From assembly GCA_038501625.1 (NCBI GenBank), contig JAZAYU010000255.1, forward strand, positions 496,001 to 560,000: 64,000 bases of DNA, read 5' to 3'. The notes under the pieces are model-generated. The model ran no database searches. It worked only from the letters and a program-made list of their open reading frames with translations, and was not told the DNA's origin. Positions 43,250-53,948 of the stretch are shown here, one piece after another. Position 1 is the stretch's first letter. Each line of letters opens with the position of its first letter. The stretch comes from Corbicula japonica (taxonomy: Eukaryota; Mollusca; Bivalvia; Venerida; Cyrenidae). Made by a program: the position numbers and the translations under genes.

Positions 43250-46189
43250 AAATAAACCTATTTTCTCTACACCAGGAAGATGTTTTTTTTAATTTTTAAT
43301 GCAATAAAACATCTGCAACCTAAGGTAAAGGTCTATAAATAGTCATTAAGATATGTTACTTATCATCAAAACCTAGTTTAAAAAGTTGTATGAAACATTT
43401 CTTACTTTCATTAATAAAGAATTTCTGCTTTTCTTCTTAATTCATTAATATAAATAAGACTGCAGTATTTAAATGTAACAAAGTCACATTGAGGCACACT
43501 TCTTGTTTAATGTATGAAAATAAATACATATATTTGTAAATTCCAAAAACCAAAATATCTGGAAAAAAAAATGAAAAAACATCTCAAAGATGGCCAAAAA
43601 AAATTTATAAATGAAATAAATCATTAAGAAATAAACTCTTAAAGACATATTGTATGATTTAAAGGTAAACTGTGTTAAAAACTTTGTTAATATTATCTAT
43701 AACTTTAGTTATATGTGACTTCCTGATATGCATATTTCACCTTTTTACTATTATGCTTTATCATATACTTATGCCTATGGTAAATAAATTTGAAGTTTTG
43801 GTGTAATTGTTTTTTTTAAATACACCTCTTCATGAGTTTTAACCATTAGTTAGCTTTATCTCATAATAAAAATAAATACCATATCATAAATCACCATTTT
43901 TAAATATGTTACACAAAAGAACGTATTTTAGTTACCAACCTCCCTGCACTTTTTGTATCTTGTATTAAAATAGGTAATATATATTAAGAATTATGTTACA
44001 AAAGCAAATTAAGGTATTGATGCTGGTAATATTAAACAGTAATGTATTTTTCATTTAAACGTAGTTAAACTTTAGAGGTTAATGATCTGTGTACTGCTCA
44101 ATATGTCTTGAAATAAATGTGTATGATGTAGATGGTTCAAGTTCGTCCTATTTTAAATCTTTTCAAATTAACAATAAACCTATAAATATGGCTAAGTGAC
44201 AACATTGTAATACAGCTTACGTTTACACTAATCATGGGCTGGTGCATCCAGTCTAAAGCTGTCCAGATACTCTCGATTGAGACAGATAACGTTAATTTGT
44301 TCTAAAAATGTTGAAAAGAAAGAATAAACAAAATTAACATTTTTTATCATTTTATTGTTCTATTTATGTCTTTAGTCATCCTGTAATATGTTACCAATTT
44401 TTACTTTAATAATCAGCAAAAATAATAAGAAAAGAAAAGCAAGAAACTGCAAATGATTAGTAAATTAACATTTTGATAAATATTTTTATATAACTTTATA
44501 TTATGTTAAAGTTGATCTATAACAAATTTCAAAGCTACTGAATTTAAACTTTACACAATTTAGCTGATTAAATTATACATCTGATGTTCGAAATGTTTTA
44601 AAAGTAGTTTTATTCATATAAAATACTAAAGGTTCAGTGTAGAATTCGTAAAACATTGAAACAGCATGAGCATTATATAGTATTTTTTTTTTACTCAAGT
44701 AAAAGAATTTTTACCTAAAAAAATTATTATACAAAAGTCAACGTTAACTTGTCTATTTGCTTACCATCACCTGCATTACACAGTTTGTCTTTCAAATTTG
44801 GATGTTTCTCTTTAACACTTATTTGTCTTTAAGAAAAATAACATTCTACAAAGATCTAAAGGAATTCATAACACATTTTCAGCTTTTTTTTTAACAATGG
44901 AAACAATAATGTTTCATTTAGGACCATTTAATTTTCTTATTTCACATGTTTTATTTAACAGAATTGTCAGTTATTATTGCTCTAAAAGACCAGAACTGGT
45001 GCTTTCAACCTTGTTTTTAGTAAATATAGTTTATAGAAAGTTCATATTCACATTATGAATGACTCTACTGTAATCTAGATACAAACTACCGGTTAAAACA
45101 CGGTTTAGAAATTTATTTTATTTAGTGATCTTTCTTAAAAACATATTTTAATAATTAGGTAACATATATTTAATTTTAATTAGTTTTGTTTGTAACACTT
45201 TCCAAAGCAATATTTTTATCTCTTGTCTTTTTACTTTTGGAACCAATTCTAAAAATTATTTTTTTAGAATTTATTTCATAAATGCATTGTACTTTGTCAA
45301 TATTGTAACCTCGGAATTATATGTTACGGAGAAGGTTTACAATGGAAAAGCTTAAACACTTTAACAACATAACATAACATAACATAGTATACACTACAGA
45401 CATCTTACTATGATTATTTTATAGTTTAATCTAAAATGATTGAATAGTCGTGATACAGTTTCGTAAATGTACATGTAATCAGTTCTTTGTACAACAATAT
45501 CAGTTTAAGAGAAAATACTTAATTCAATCAGTAATATTAGTTTAGAAAACGTCTGTGGAGGTAATTAAAAAATTTCACAGGGCTAACAAACATCAGGACA
45601 TTGCACAGAGCACACATAGTTAATTTCTTCAAATAGATATCAGCTAACACCATTAAAAATAAATAAAAACAAGGAAATAAGCCTTTTTTTAATAAGTAAC
45701 ATATGTTATGTATGTTGAAAATTTGAAGTCATGCAAGTTTCAAGAACACTTACATTTATAAAGCTCAATAATTTAATTAAACTCTATATTTTATGCTTGT
45801 TTATCCCAAAACATGAATAAAATGTTTGAATTAGCGATATGGTAACATATAAGATTATGGAAAAATTATTACAAATGCCAGTGTGATTTTTATGAAAATC
45901 ACACTGTTTTATATTGTTTGATCATGCAGCTTTCAAAAACATGTATTATTGCCAAAGTTTGATTACAAATAAAAATCCTACACGTAAGTTTCTGACTTAA
46001 ATTACATCTTTTTAGGGTTATGTATGTTATACACTAAATATGTTACCTAAGTGCAAAACTTTTGAAATGAAAACTACATCAATCGACAGATAATACTTCA
46101 TCCCTATATAAAAATATAAGTTTTATTAAATCGTATCTGGAATAGAGCAGAATTAAAGATTCAAAATCGATATATTTTTTCTACAAATT
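43250..46189. other. AT-rich noncoding interior
   Basis: No ORF, no tandem unit. The words gttac and gtaacata recur often, but without a clear period. Confidence 0.5.
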
Positions 46190-46312
46190 TAAGGGGTAAC
46201 ATATTAAAACCTCCGTAACTCCCTTATGCCCCACTCGCCAGAGTGCAAACAAACTGCAAAATATCCAGGACATAACAGGCTTTCAGAAAAATCATGTCTA
46301 CAAAATTCCCCA

Positions 46313-46335
46313 AGGGGGGGGGGGGGGGGGGGGGA
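46313..46335 (+). repeat. poly-G tract
   Basis: About 21-22 consecutive G residues near the right end of the TIR element. This is a likely length-variable and error-prone position, and a potential G-quadruplex. Confidence 0.9.
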
Positions 46336-46365
46336 GCAAACATGTTCCTGGCCACCGGCCTATAT

Positions 46366-47097
46366 GATCACAAAACTGGTAAACTGGTAAACCTTTCTCT
46401 TCGGCAAGGCATTTTTCCCGAGAAATATAAAAAAGCAATTGTTAGACCACTGTTAAAGAAAGTAGGGCTAGAACTTGAACTTGTGAACTACAGACCAGTG
46501 AGTAACCTTTCTTTTCTCTCAAAAGTTATCGAAACAGCGGTTCTCTCAAAGTTGAACGCACATGCTTCTACACATAACTTGCTCCCGAAGAACCAGTCTG
46601 CCTATAGGCGATTTCACTCATGTGAGTCGGCGCTTCTACGGCTAGTCAATGATATTTTGGGTGGAATGGAGAAACAGGAAGTGACGGCCATGATTGCAAT
46701 AGACCTTAGTGCCGCGTTCGATACAGTCGACCATGACATATTGCTAGATGTCCTCCATTGTCAATATGGCGTAGCGGACTTAGCTCTCAGTTGGATGGAC
46801 TCGTACCTGAGACCACGTAGTTATCAAGTCAGCGTAAACTCGTCTTTGTCGTCATCGAGACCACTACAATGTAGCGTCCCTCAGGGCTCATGTTTAGGTC
46901 CCTGGCTCTACCTTGCTTACGCAGGAACATTGTTTGACGTCATTCCACCAACTATTTCATTGTACGGATTTGCAGATGACCATATTGCAAACAAGCGTTT
47001 CCGACCATTACCGGAGACTGAATCAAGAGCAATCAAAGAACTTGAGCAGTGTGCAATTCATATAAATGACTGGATGAAAAAAACAAACTCAAAATGA
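46366..47097 (+). pseudogene. LINE ORF2 part 2: reverse transcriptase
   Basis: Reads [54 protein letters not shown] (catalytic Asp), [13 protein letters not shown] and [13 protein letters not shown] (FADD active-site box). Open frame extends left through the poly-G tract of the neighbouring element, but only from about 46366 is it LINE. It ends at a stop at 47095-47097 that follows a run of A. Confidence 0.9.
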
Positions 47098-47831
47098 ACA
47101 CATCAAAAACTGAATTTATTATGTTTGGCAGTAAAGCTCACTTAAGCAAGTGCACTACAACCTCGATTGACATAGCTGGTGACATCATCCAGTGTGAATC
47201 TCAAGTGCGTTACTTGGGTGCTTTCCTTGATGAAACTTCATCTTTTAAGGAACACGTCAAACGGAAATGTCGCTCAGCTATGATTAACTATCTAAGAATT
47301 AAGAGTGTGCGAAAGTACCTTACGAAATCTGCTACAGAAATTCTTCTTCTATCGTTAGTAATTTCCCATCTTGATTACTGTAACGTCATTTTGTATGGCA
47401 TAGCCGATTCTGAACTACGCAAAATGCAACGCATTCAAAACATGTGCGCAAAACTTGTTCTCGGCCGCAGCAAATTTGACACTTCATCACAAGCTCTCTA
47501 TGATCTACACTGGCTCCCTATCAAAGCTAGGATAAATTTTAAGATATTATGTTTTATGTACAACTGCCACATTGGTAATGCACCTGTCTACCTAACTGAA
47601 CTATTGACAAAGCGTGTTTCAGGAAGACCGGGCTTAAGATCTGCAAACTGCGGGACATTATATAGCATTCCGTTTAATAAAAGAAAGACTTTCAGTGACA
47701 GAAGTTTCTGTACCATCGGCCCAGTGCAATGGAACAGTCTGCCATTAGATGTGCGACAATCAGAATCCCTAGATGTTTTTAAGAAGCGTTTAAAGACATT
47801 TTACTTCCGCAATTTTAATTCACTGTTTTAA
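47075..47831 (+). pseudogene. LINE ORF2 part 3: RT thumb and C-terminal domain
   Basis: Frame shifted by one base at the A-run near 47075-47080, otherwise continuous with part 2. Reads NTSKTEFIMFGSKAHLSK, VRYLGAFLDETSSFKEHVKR, VISHLDYCNVILYGIADSEL, YDLHWLPIKARINFKILCF and WNSLPLDVRQSESLDVFKKR, the standard C-terminal order of L2/CR1-like proteins. Stop at 47829-47831. Confidence 0.9.
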
Positions 47832-48086
47832 AGTGGGGAAATACGCATACTTTTAAAAGAATCAAAGAACTATTACTGTTGTACATATATTTGTATGTTT
47901 TATTGTTTTCTTGAAATGTTTTAACATTTTAGATTTTGTGAACCGTGCAAATTTTAATTATCTGTATTATTTTTTATATATTTTAGTCTATGTCTTACTT
48001 TGATTTTATTAGGTATTGTACAACGCCATTGAATATAATGCTGTATAAAAAAAGGCGTTTAATCAAATAAAATAGTTTCAGTTTCA

Positions 48087-49060
48087 GTGCTTGACGGTAA
48101 AACACAGTATCGCGGGCTAGATTACCGTGTTTGCCCAGTAGATGGCTGCCCCGCAGTCATTGCAGAGGTGACTGTTCATCTCCGCAACTGCCACTGCTAC
48201 ACCGCCGGTCAGGCTCGAAGAGCCTCAAAAGAGTAAAAAAAGTAAGACATGGAATGGTCAGTGCCGACCGTCACACAAATCCCCTGTAGCCGGGTCAGTG
48301 ATACCTTTGATTTTGACTGAATCGACCCACTGGCCTCAGCATGATCACGGGGAAGTGGTACGACTATCTTGTAAGTGATGTCGGCGGAAAGGTGGCTGAA
48401 CGACACGCCTCACAATATGCTCGGCGAGTGGAACGATTTTTGTTTTTCACAAACGGCTATGACTGCCCCCAAAGGACTGCCCCCTTTTGAAGCTGAAGAA
48501 TATCCAGCGTTTTAACGCGCACATGGAAAAGGAAGAGAGTTGGCGTAAGAACACTTTTCATTTCCTTATGTTTGCTGTCTTTTTGCAACTCTCCGGCAAG
48601 GTCACAGAAGGATTCGTCAGTAGTCTTCGAGATTCCACAAGGGGTTTACGCAAGGTCCTCTGCCGTGAAATAAGGAAGACAGCCTTAAGAAAACAAAACA
48701 TCAAACGTCCATCGCTTATCAAGTTCGATCCGAATGACTTCATTAAGAATGCCATAATGGTGAAGGCAATCAAAGGGATGGCCGTTGGGGTGTCAAACGC
48801 AAATATTGAAGACAGGTCTTTTTTGATCTCACGAATGATAATAGTGGAGCCCGGGCAGGGGCTGTGGCAGGTGCCACTATAAATCAAATTGAGGGGGCAG
48901 AACAAATACATGTTGGTGTGCGATCCTCTTTTGTGGTCAGCGTGTCTGACCACAAGACATCTTTAGCTGTGTGGCAGAGAGCCCCGCTGGACGCCTCCAG
49001 AGGATGCCTTCACCAGCCAATGGGTGACTTGTTGTCCGGGACGCCCTGACGGACCAATTA
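48087..49060 (+). mobile_element. family X, copy 2, middle part
   Basis: Resumes at gtgcttgacggtaaaacaca and runs to gacggaccaatta, where the SGNH-Ulp1 element is inserted. Compared with copy 3 it lacks the segment corresponding to about 61826-62030. Confidence 0.82.
48330..49048 (+). pseudogene. family X tyrosine-recombinase-like protein, decayed
   Basis: Reads KWYDYLVSDVGGKVAERHAS, QYARRVERFLFF, then after a frame break FNAHMEKEESWRKNTFHFL, SLRDSTRGLRKVLCREIRKT, KAIKGMAVGVSNANIEDRSF and VVSVSDHKTSLAVWQRAPL. The last motif resembles the xHKTxxxxGPA strand region of eukaryotic tyrosine recombinases, and the first part could be the core-binding helices. A frameshift near 48470 and changes around 48850 inactivate it. 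Confidence 0.65.
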
Positions 49061-49063
49061 CAG

Positions 49064-49255
49064 GGTGGGTCTAAAATGCAGAATATTGCGCAGAATGCAG
49101 TCTGCAAATTAGGGGTCTAAAATGCAGAATGGGTCTGCAGAATGCAGATAATGTATTGTCAATAGGGATATGGGGTCTAAAATGCAGAACGGTTCTGCAG
49201 AATATTGAGTGCAGAATATGTATTTGACACTTGCAGAATGCAGAACAGCTTTGCA
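49064..49255 (+). repeat. left TIR
   Basis: Built of repeated ctaaaatgcagaa and ctgcagaatgcag words. It pairs with 52900-53080 over almost its whole length. Confidence 0.9.
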
Positions 49256-49807
49256 AAATGCTGAACAGTCTGCAGAATGAAGATCAAAGGTTTGAGATTT
49301 TTGTTAAGTAATCATTTATCATACTTTAAAAAACCTGATTATTTTATGTGAATAAGGGTTTGATATGTGTGACAATTTAATTGGAAAATAATATTTAATT
49401 ATTCTTTTCAAAATGAAATTAAACAATTAGCAGAAATATAACTGTTATAAATTTATATAAACCTAATTGTTATCAATTAGAAAATTATTCTTTTAATGAT
49501 TGGTTAATTAGAAATATTCTTTTGAAGTTATTGATTATATTTTGCAGTAAGCAATTTGTAAGAAAACTGTTACAAACTGATTAAAAGGCAATTGTTATAA
49601 AAATTAAATAAACAAATTTATGACAATGATTGGTCAATGCCCAAGTTTTTTGGTCAATGTGAGTAATAACCAAGAAACCTTTAAAATATGAAGTTATCCC
49701 AAAGTTTTATACAAAGTTTTCAGAAATAGCTTTGCAGTGTTTTGTGTGATCTGAAAAATATACCATTGTTATTTAACAGCCATGTCTTCTGTAATAATAG
49801 GACATAG
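49256..49807. other. 5' noncoding region of the SGNH-Ulp1 element
   Basis: AT-rich. Earlier exons of the gene may lie here, but none is recognised. Confidence 0.5.
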
Positions 49808-49927
49808 GTGAAATATGTGAAAAACTATTTGACAGATGATAGTGTGACATGTTTGTGCTTTCCTGGATATAGGATTGAGGATTTTATTAATGAGGAGTGT
49901 ATCTTGAACATTGTTCCCTCATTTTCG
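49808..49927 (+). CDS. SGNH exon a
   Basis: The acceptor-like acatag and donor TTTTCG|gtaagt bound 40 codons. VTCLCFPGYRIEDFINEE corresponds to the strand and loop before the G-x-N-D block of SGNH domains. Confidence 0.7.
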
Positions 49928-52222
49928 GTAAGTTCACAAAAATTTATTAAATTTGTTATTTTAATAATACTTCTCAATTTTTTTATACATTGCTTTCCTA
50001 AATTTCTTAGACATACTATTATGATTGCTGAAAATGAATTGATGATACAGATGAAAATATTTAATATGAAAAATCTCATGTCAAAAAGATTTTGGCCATG
50101 CTTTATGTCTGATAATTATTATTAATGCAAACAATTATTTGAAACTGTTGAAAATATTAACTGGTTGTCCATAAAGTTAATATGAATATCGCCTATACAT
50201 AAAAGTATACTATAAGACAAAGATTCAGCAATTTGGTAGATTGTAAATTTGTTAATTATTTGTTATTTACCATTTCATATGTTACCAATAAAAATAAGTA
50301 TGATCATTAGTTGTGATCATTGACTTATACTATTTGAATAGCACAGATAAGACAATTTTAACTTTTAACCCTTTCTTAACTGAAATCTGTAACTGTCAAA
50401 TTCAAATAACAGTGACCCCATTATGTCATTAGATAAGGAGATAAGGTGTTGATTTAATCAGCAACTGTGTGATTAGCTAAGTGGTTGATTTAATCAGTAA
50501 CTTGACACATGTTGTTATTTTGGGATCACAATATACATCATTTATCACAACTAATTGATGCTACTAAATCAGTGGTTTCATTTAATGTTATTTATGTTCA
50601 ATTATTTCTATCCTTTTATATATTAGTAAATATAATATAATATTTTTATAACATTTATGTATTGGTTTATATATGTCTTATTTAAATCATTTAACTTTTA
50701 ATTGCTGATGGCTGGTAATGTAGACCCAGTGTTTAGTGTAAACCTAGTATCTACACTGTTGTTCATTGTTTTTAATAGGTTGTGATTTTGGTAGTTGGCG
50801 CGAATGATGTTGTGAAACCTACATCCATACTTAGAGACATCAGTGAGCTGTGTCACCTTATTCACCGATCTAACTCAAGGTAATTTAAGCAGATGTTAAC
50901 TTTTTTAAGCATGTTACCTTTACTCAATGTAGTATATCGAAGAAGTGACAAGTGTTTATCCAGGTCTTAAGGCACTGATGTGCAAGCTGATCTTGATCTA
51001 CACCTGTAGCAATGTAAACATTTACAGAATAAAGGGTTTAGAGAAAATAAGAAATTTTATTCTAAATGTATAAGCATATGTTGTTAATTTTATAGTCAAG
51101 AATTACAAAATTATATTTGCATTTTCTTTGTAAAGAAAGTTATTATTCCTTTACATCAAATGATAATTTAATACTGATTCTCAAGTAAATGATCACTGCA
51201 TTTTAACAACTTTATCTTTTTTAATAATGATAACTTATGAATATTAAATTTATGTTAAATATATGTTTAATTATTTAATAACATTTTATTCTGGCAATGT
51301 ATATATTTATCAGTAAGAACATAGATGAATTTCTGACAGCTACTTGATAATTTCAATATACAGTATTAGGGGGATTTAGTTTCCTGTATATTGGCCCCTG
51401 TCTGATTAGCCTTGCCTCTCTCCCTAATCTTAGTTACTGATATCATTGGATAAAGCATGACAGCTAATTTGACAGTTGGCGGAGTTGTTATATGATGGAG
51501 GAGGAGTTAACACTGTTAAGAAACCAAGTTAATCATGACTAAATTATGCATTTAATTATTACATGAATTTTGCAGTGATTGTTAAAATACAATAATAAAA
51601 TAATGATTCAAGGAGATTTTACACTTTATTAAATTTACTCAAATTTCAAACATATTTCATTATTTTTTAAAATTACGGTAAGATGTCATGCACTTGTATC
51701 ATTTTAACATTTTGTTTCAATATTTTCAGTGCAAATGTAGTCTTGACCAACATCCTTCCCAGAGGTCAAAACCACTTCCATGGGCGTAGATTGCCGGCAG
51801 CTTTCCTACAGCGATTCAATCAGGAGGCACGTGAAGTGAATAAATTACTGGAAGAGTTCTCTATGAATGAAGCATGGCTTAGTTACAACAGTGTAAATTT
51901 CCAAATACATCATACTGGAAAAGATCACTGGGTAACTTCACTTAAATTTAACAACGCAGTACATTTGATTGACAGTTTAGGAACTGATAGGCAAAATGCT
52001 ATATTAACACAGTCATTGAAAATTCAACTTAGTCAAATTTATGGTAAAATGTGTAAAAACTCTCTGAACATACAAATTCCAGAAACACAACGTCAAAATA
52101 ATAGTGTTGATTGTGGTGTTTTTGCGATTGCCCATTTGGTTGAATTTTGTATTACCAGTTCTTTCAACAACAGGGTTATTTTTGATACTAAGCAAATGAG
52201 AAGTCATTTATTGGACTGTTAA
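49808..52222 (+). CDS. SGNH-hydrolase-like / Ulp1 (C48) protease protein, three exons
   Basis: Exons 49808-49927, 50779-50879 and 51730-52222 join in phase. The first two and the start of the third form an SGNH-type fold: FPGYRIEDFINEECI, VVILVVGANDVVKPTSI (the G-x-N-D block) and NVVLTNILPRGQ. The third continues into a Ulp1-like cysteine protease: KDHWVTSL (His), VHLIDSLG (Asp) and RQNNSVDCGVFAIAHLVEFC (Gln, then Cys). Ulp1 enzymes cleave SUMO-like modifiers, and copies in transposons are well known though their role is unclear. The N-terminal start is not found. TAA at 52220 ends this frame early: the same frame continues into a PHD finger. Confidence 0.82.
50779..50879 (+). CDS. SGNH exon b (G-x-N-D block)
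   Basis: The acceptor tttaatag and donor TCAAG|gtaatt bound it. It encodes VVILVVGANDVVKPTSILRD and ISELCHLIHRSNS, the block containing the oxyanion-hole Asn of SGNH hydrolases. Confidence 0.78.
51730..52222 (+). CDS. SGNH end and Ulp1 protease exon
   Basis: The acceptor attttcag precedes TGCAAATGTA. VLTNILPRGQNHFHGRRL and NKLLEEFSMNEAWLSYNS close the SGNH part. HWVTSLKFNNAVHLIDSLG and QNNSVDCGVFAIAH hold the His-Asp-Gln-Cys set of C48 proteases. All four positions are present. Confidence 0.88.
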
Positions 52223-52455
52223 GAAAATGAATCATTCACCCCTTTTCCGAAAACTAATAAAAGTCTTAATAACAGACGGAACAAACCCATTAAATCAATA
52301 TCAATTGATCTTCAGTGTATATGTAATTTGCCAAGTTGTGTTGACAAGCTAATTGTTTGTGATGAGTGTTCCACTCCTTATCATGAAAATTGAGTTTCAT
52401 CTCCTGGACATGACTTTAGCAAGCCATTTGTTTGTGAAATTTGTGACAGTTAATA
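52223..52455 (+). pseudogene. PHD finger continuing the Ulp1 frame past two in-frame stops
   Basis: Reading on in the same frame after TAA at 52220 gives LQCICNLPSCVDKLIVCDEC, STPYHEN, stop (TGA at about 52393), then VSSPGHDFSKPFVCEICDS and a final TAA. Spacing fits a C4-H-C3 PHD finger, with the TGA at the position of the sixth Cys. PHD fingers bind histone tails. Here the finger is probably the lost C-terminus of this copy. Confidence 0.75.
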
Positions 52456-52899
52456 AGTGACACCTTCCATATACTGGGGAAAATGACATTACACAGATAT
52501 TTTAATAGATTTTTCTTATATATGTATATTGTCAGAATTATGAATTCATGTTTTGATGCAATCAACTGATTATTTCACCTTATAAATGTTAACATTAATA
52601 CATCCATTTGAAATAATATTTCCATTTATGTATTGTTCTACATTTCTGACAGTGTAATTTAAACAAAAATTAATTATATTTCTCCTGTTTATTATTTCTC
52701 TATGTTATATATGCAAATTATTTGTTGACTAATAAGATTTATAACAAAAAATGTTACCTTTTCTTTTTAATAATGTGTGGAAAAAAACTAATAATTTATG
52801 ATTAATAAAATCATCACACGTTTTTTAAAACATGTACCACATAATTAAAAAGGTGTGAATTATTACTGCTTCAATGACCCAACCAACACTGATCAATCT
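52456..52899. other. 3' noncoding region of the SGNH-Ulp1 element
   Basis: AT-rich, with no coding signal. Confidence 0.5.
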
Positions 52900-53080
52900 G
52901 CATTCTGCAAGTGTCAAATACATATTCTGCACTCAATATTCTGCAGAACCGTTCTGCATTTTAGACCCCATATCCGTATTGACAATACATTATCTGCATT
53001 CTGCAGAACCATTCTGCATTTTAGACCCCTAATTTGCAGACTGCATTCTGCATTCTGCGCAATATTCTGCATTTTAGACC
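52900..53080 (-). repeat. right TIR
   Basis: Inverted complement of 49064-49255 with few differences (ctgcattctgcaagtgtcaa at the inner end). Confidence 0.9.
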
Positions 53081-53085
53081 TTCCC

Positions 53086-53202
53086 CCAATTAGAGAAGCT
53101 CCCGAGGTCACGTGGTCGGACGAGGACGACGAGCCGCCCTTCCGTTACGATACTCCATATTGGTAAGTTGTGCTATTTGAGTTGATTGTATTTATTGTAT
53201 AT
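53086..53202 (+). mobile_element. family X, copy 2, 3' end of the recombinase-like ORF
   Basis: Encodes the acidic C-terminus REAPEVTWSDEDDEPPFRYD ending TPYW and a stop at 53164-53166, identical in sense to 62750-62818. It then joins abruptly to the next copy at about 53202. Confidence 0.8.
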
Positions 53203-53672
53203 TTCTTTAATTACCATAGTAAATACTAGTAAAGGATATATAAGAAATGTGATATATATGAAAGATACTTAAAATGGTATTTGTGCGGACAGGAGGTCAA
53301 AAGGATGACACCCCATGTCAAGAGTATGCACATGGCGGAGTTGGGCAATACATATAACTGTCGGCTATGGGCGAAATATGCCGTGCTTGACGGTAAAACA
53401 CAGTATCGCGGGCTAGATTACCGTGTTTGCCCAGTAGATGACTGCCCCGCAGTCATTGCAGAGGTGACTGTTCATCTCCGCAACTGCCACTGCTACACCG
53501 CCGGCCAGGCTCGAAGAGCCTCAAAAGTCAAAAAAAGTAAAAGACATGGAATGGTCAGTGCCGACCGGCACACAAACCCCCTGTAGCCGGGTCAGACAGT
53601 CAAAATAGTGTACTCTTTGTTAAATAGATGAAAAGGGAAAAGAGGACGACGTTAAAGAAATCTAAAGATCTA
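53203..53672 (+). mobile_element. family X, copy 3, first part
   Basis: Starts taattaccatagtaaatact and includes an open Cys/His ORF and one cagtcaaaatagtgtactct repeat. It breaks off at aaatctaaag where a short unrelated segment begins. Confidence 0.78.
53281..53583 (+). CDS. family X Cys/His-rich protein (open copy)
   Basis: Encodes CGQEVKRMTPHVKSMHMAEL (C...H...H), YNCRLWAKYAVLDGK, and VCPVDDCPAVIAEVTVHLRN with a following CHCYTAG. The two clusters look like zinc-binding fingers, perhaps for DNA binding next to the recombinase-like protein. No defined family was recognised. The true start is upstream or in another exon, since the frame opens at a TTG. Copies at 40445 and 59571 share it. 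The C-terminal residues after about 53530 shift frame among copies because of an A-run. Confidence 0.6.
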
Positions 53673-53948
53673 ATCATGTAAAAAGCAACCAATAAACACC
53701 TCAGTTAGTTTGTTTTAGGTAAATCACATAGTGCAGATCTCATTGTCAAAATTAAGTTATTTGCCTAATATAGGGTATGTTTTAGACCAGACCAGGGAAG
53801 ATCTGTTTCATTGATTCGCGGGCCCGGCAGGGGCAACGGGGGGGGTCCCACCCTGGCAGTCATGGATATGGAGACCCAGGGCAAGAACCGCCCGCCAAGT
53901 GTGTGGGGTTCCGGGGTGGGAACCCGGAGGTGATCGACTGTCATTATC
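53673..53948. mobile_element. short insertion in family X copy 3
   Basis: Absent from the other X copies. It contains a GC-rich segment (gcgggcccggcaggggcaac at about 53818) with no recognised protein. X sequence resumes at cagtcattgcagaggcgact, not where it stopped, so a rearrangement or partial duplication accompanied it. Confidence 0.55.

Larger units (their letters stand above)
42385..46362. mobile_element. ~4-kb noncoding TIR element inside the LINE
   Basis: The LINE frame stops at 42386 and resumes near 46370. Left-end sequences (42535-42690, and a tandem second copy at 43045-43210) recur inverted at 46190-46362: attttgaag/attttgtag, tctgaaagcct, ttgtttgca(c)cctggcgagtggggc and atatgttacc. 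A poly-C/poly-G tract lies near each end. The 3-kb AT-rich interior (43250-46190) has no ORF. A SINE-like piece (42385-42490) sits at the left edge, so the exact left boundary is uncertain. Confidence 0.7.
41511..48086 (+). mobile_element. 5'-truncated L2/CR1-like LINE, split by another element
   Basis: It starts inside the endonuclease (MGDFNLHIPDD), ends with a repeated agtttcagtttcag tail, and is flanked by a target duplication of about 14 bp (gtgctt(a/g)a(t/c)ggtaa at both ends). Both features fit target-primed insertion of an L2/CR1-like non-LTR retrotransposon. The region 42385-46362 is a later insertion. Confidence 0.85.
49061..53085 (+). mobile_element. 4-kb DNA transposon with ~190-bp TIRs and an SGNH-Ulp1-PHD gene
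   Basis: Sequences at 49064-49255 (ggtctaaaatgcagaatatt) recur inverted at 52900-53080. CCAATTA lies on both sides (49054-49060 and 53086-53092), and the uninterrupted family X sequence cggaccaattagagaagctc is present at 62748, which proves the insertion. No transposase is visible in this copy. The 6-7 bp duplication and a cysteine protease recall Polinton or Zisupton-type elements, but the superfamily is unresolved. Confidence 0.85.

Noticed and set aside
46294..46365. N-terminal extension of the RT ORF through a Gly run
   Set aside because: The Gly run is the translated poly-G tract of the inserted TIR element; LINE similarity only begins at about 46366.
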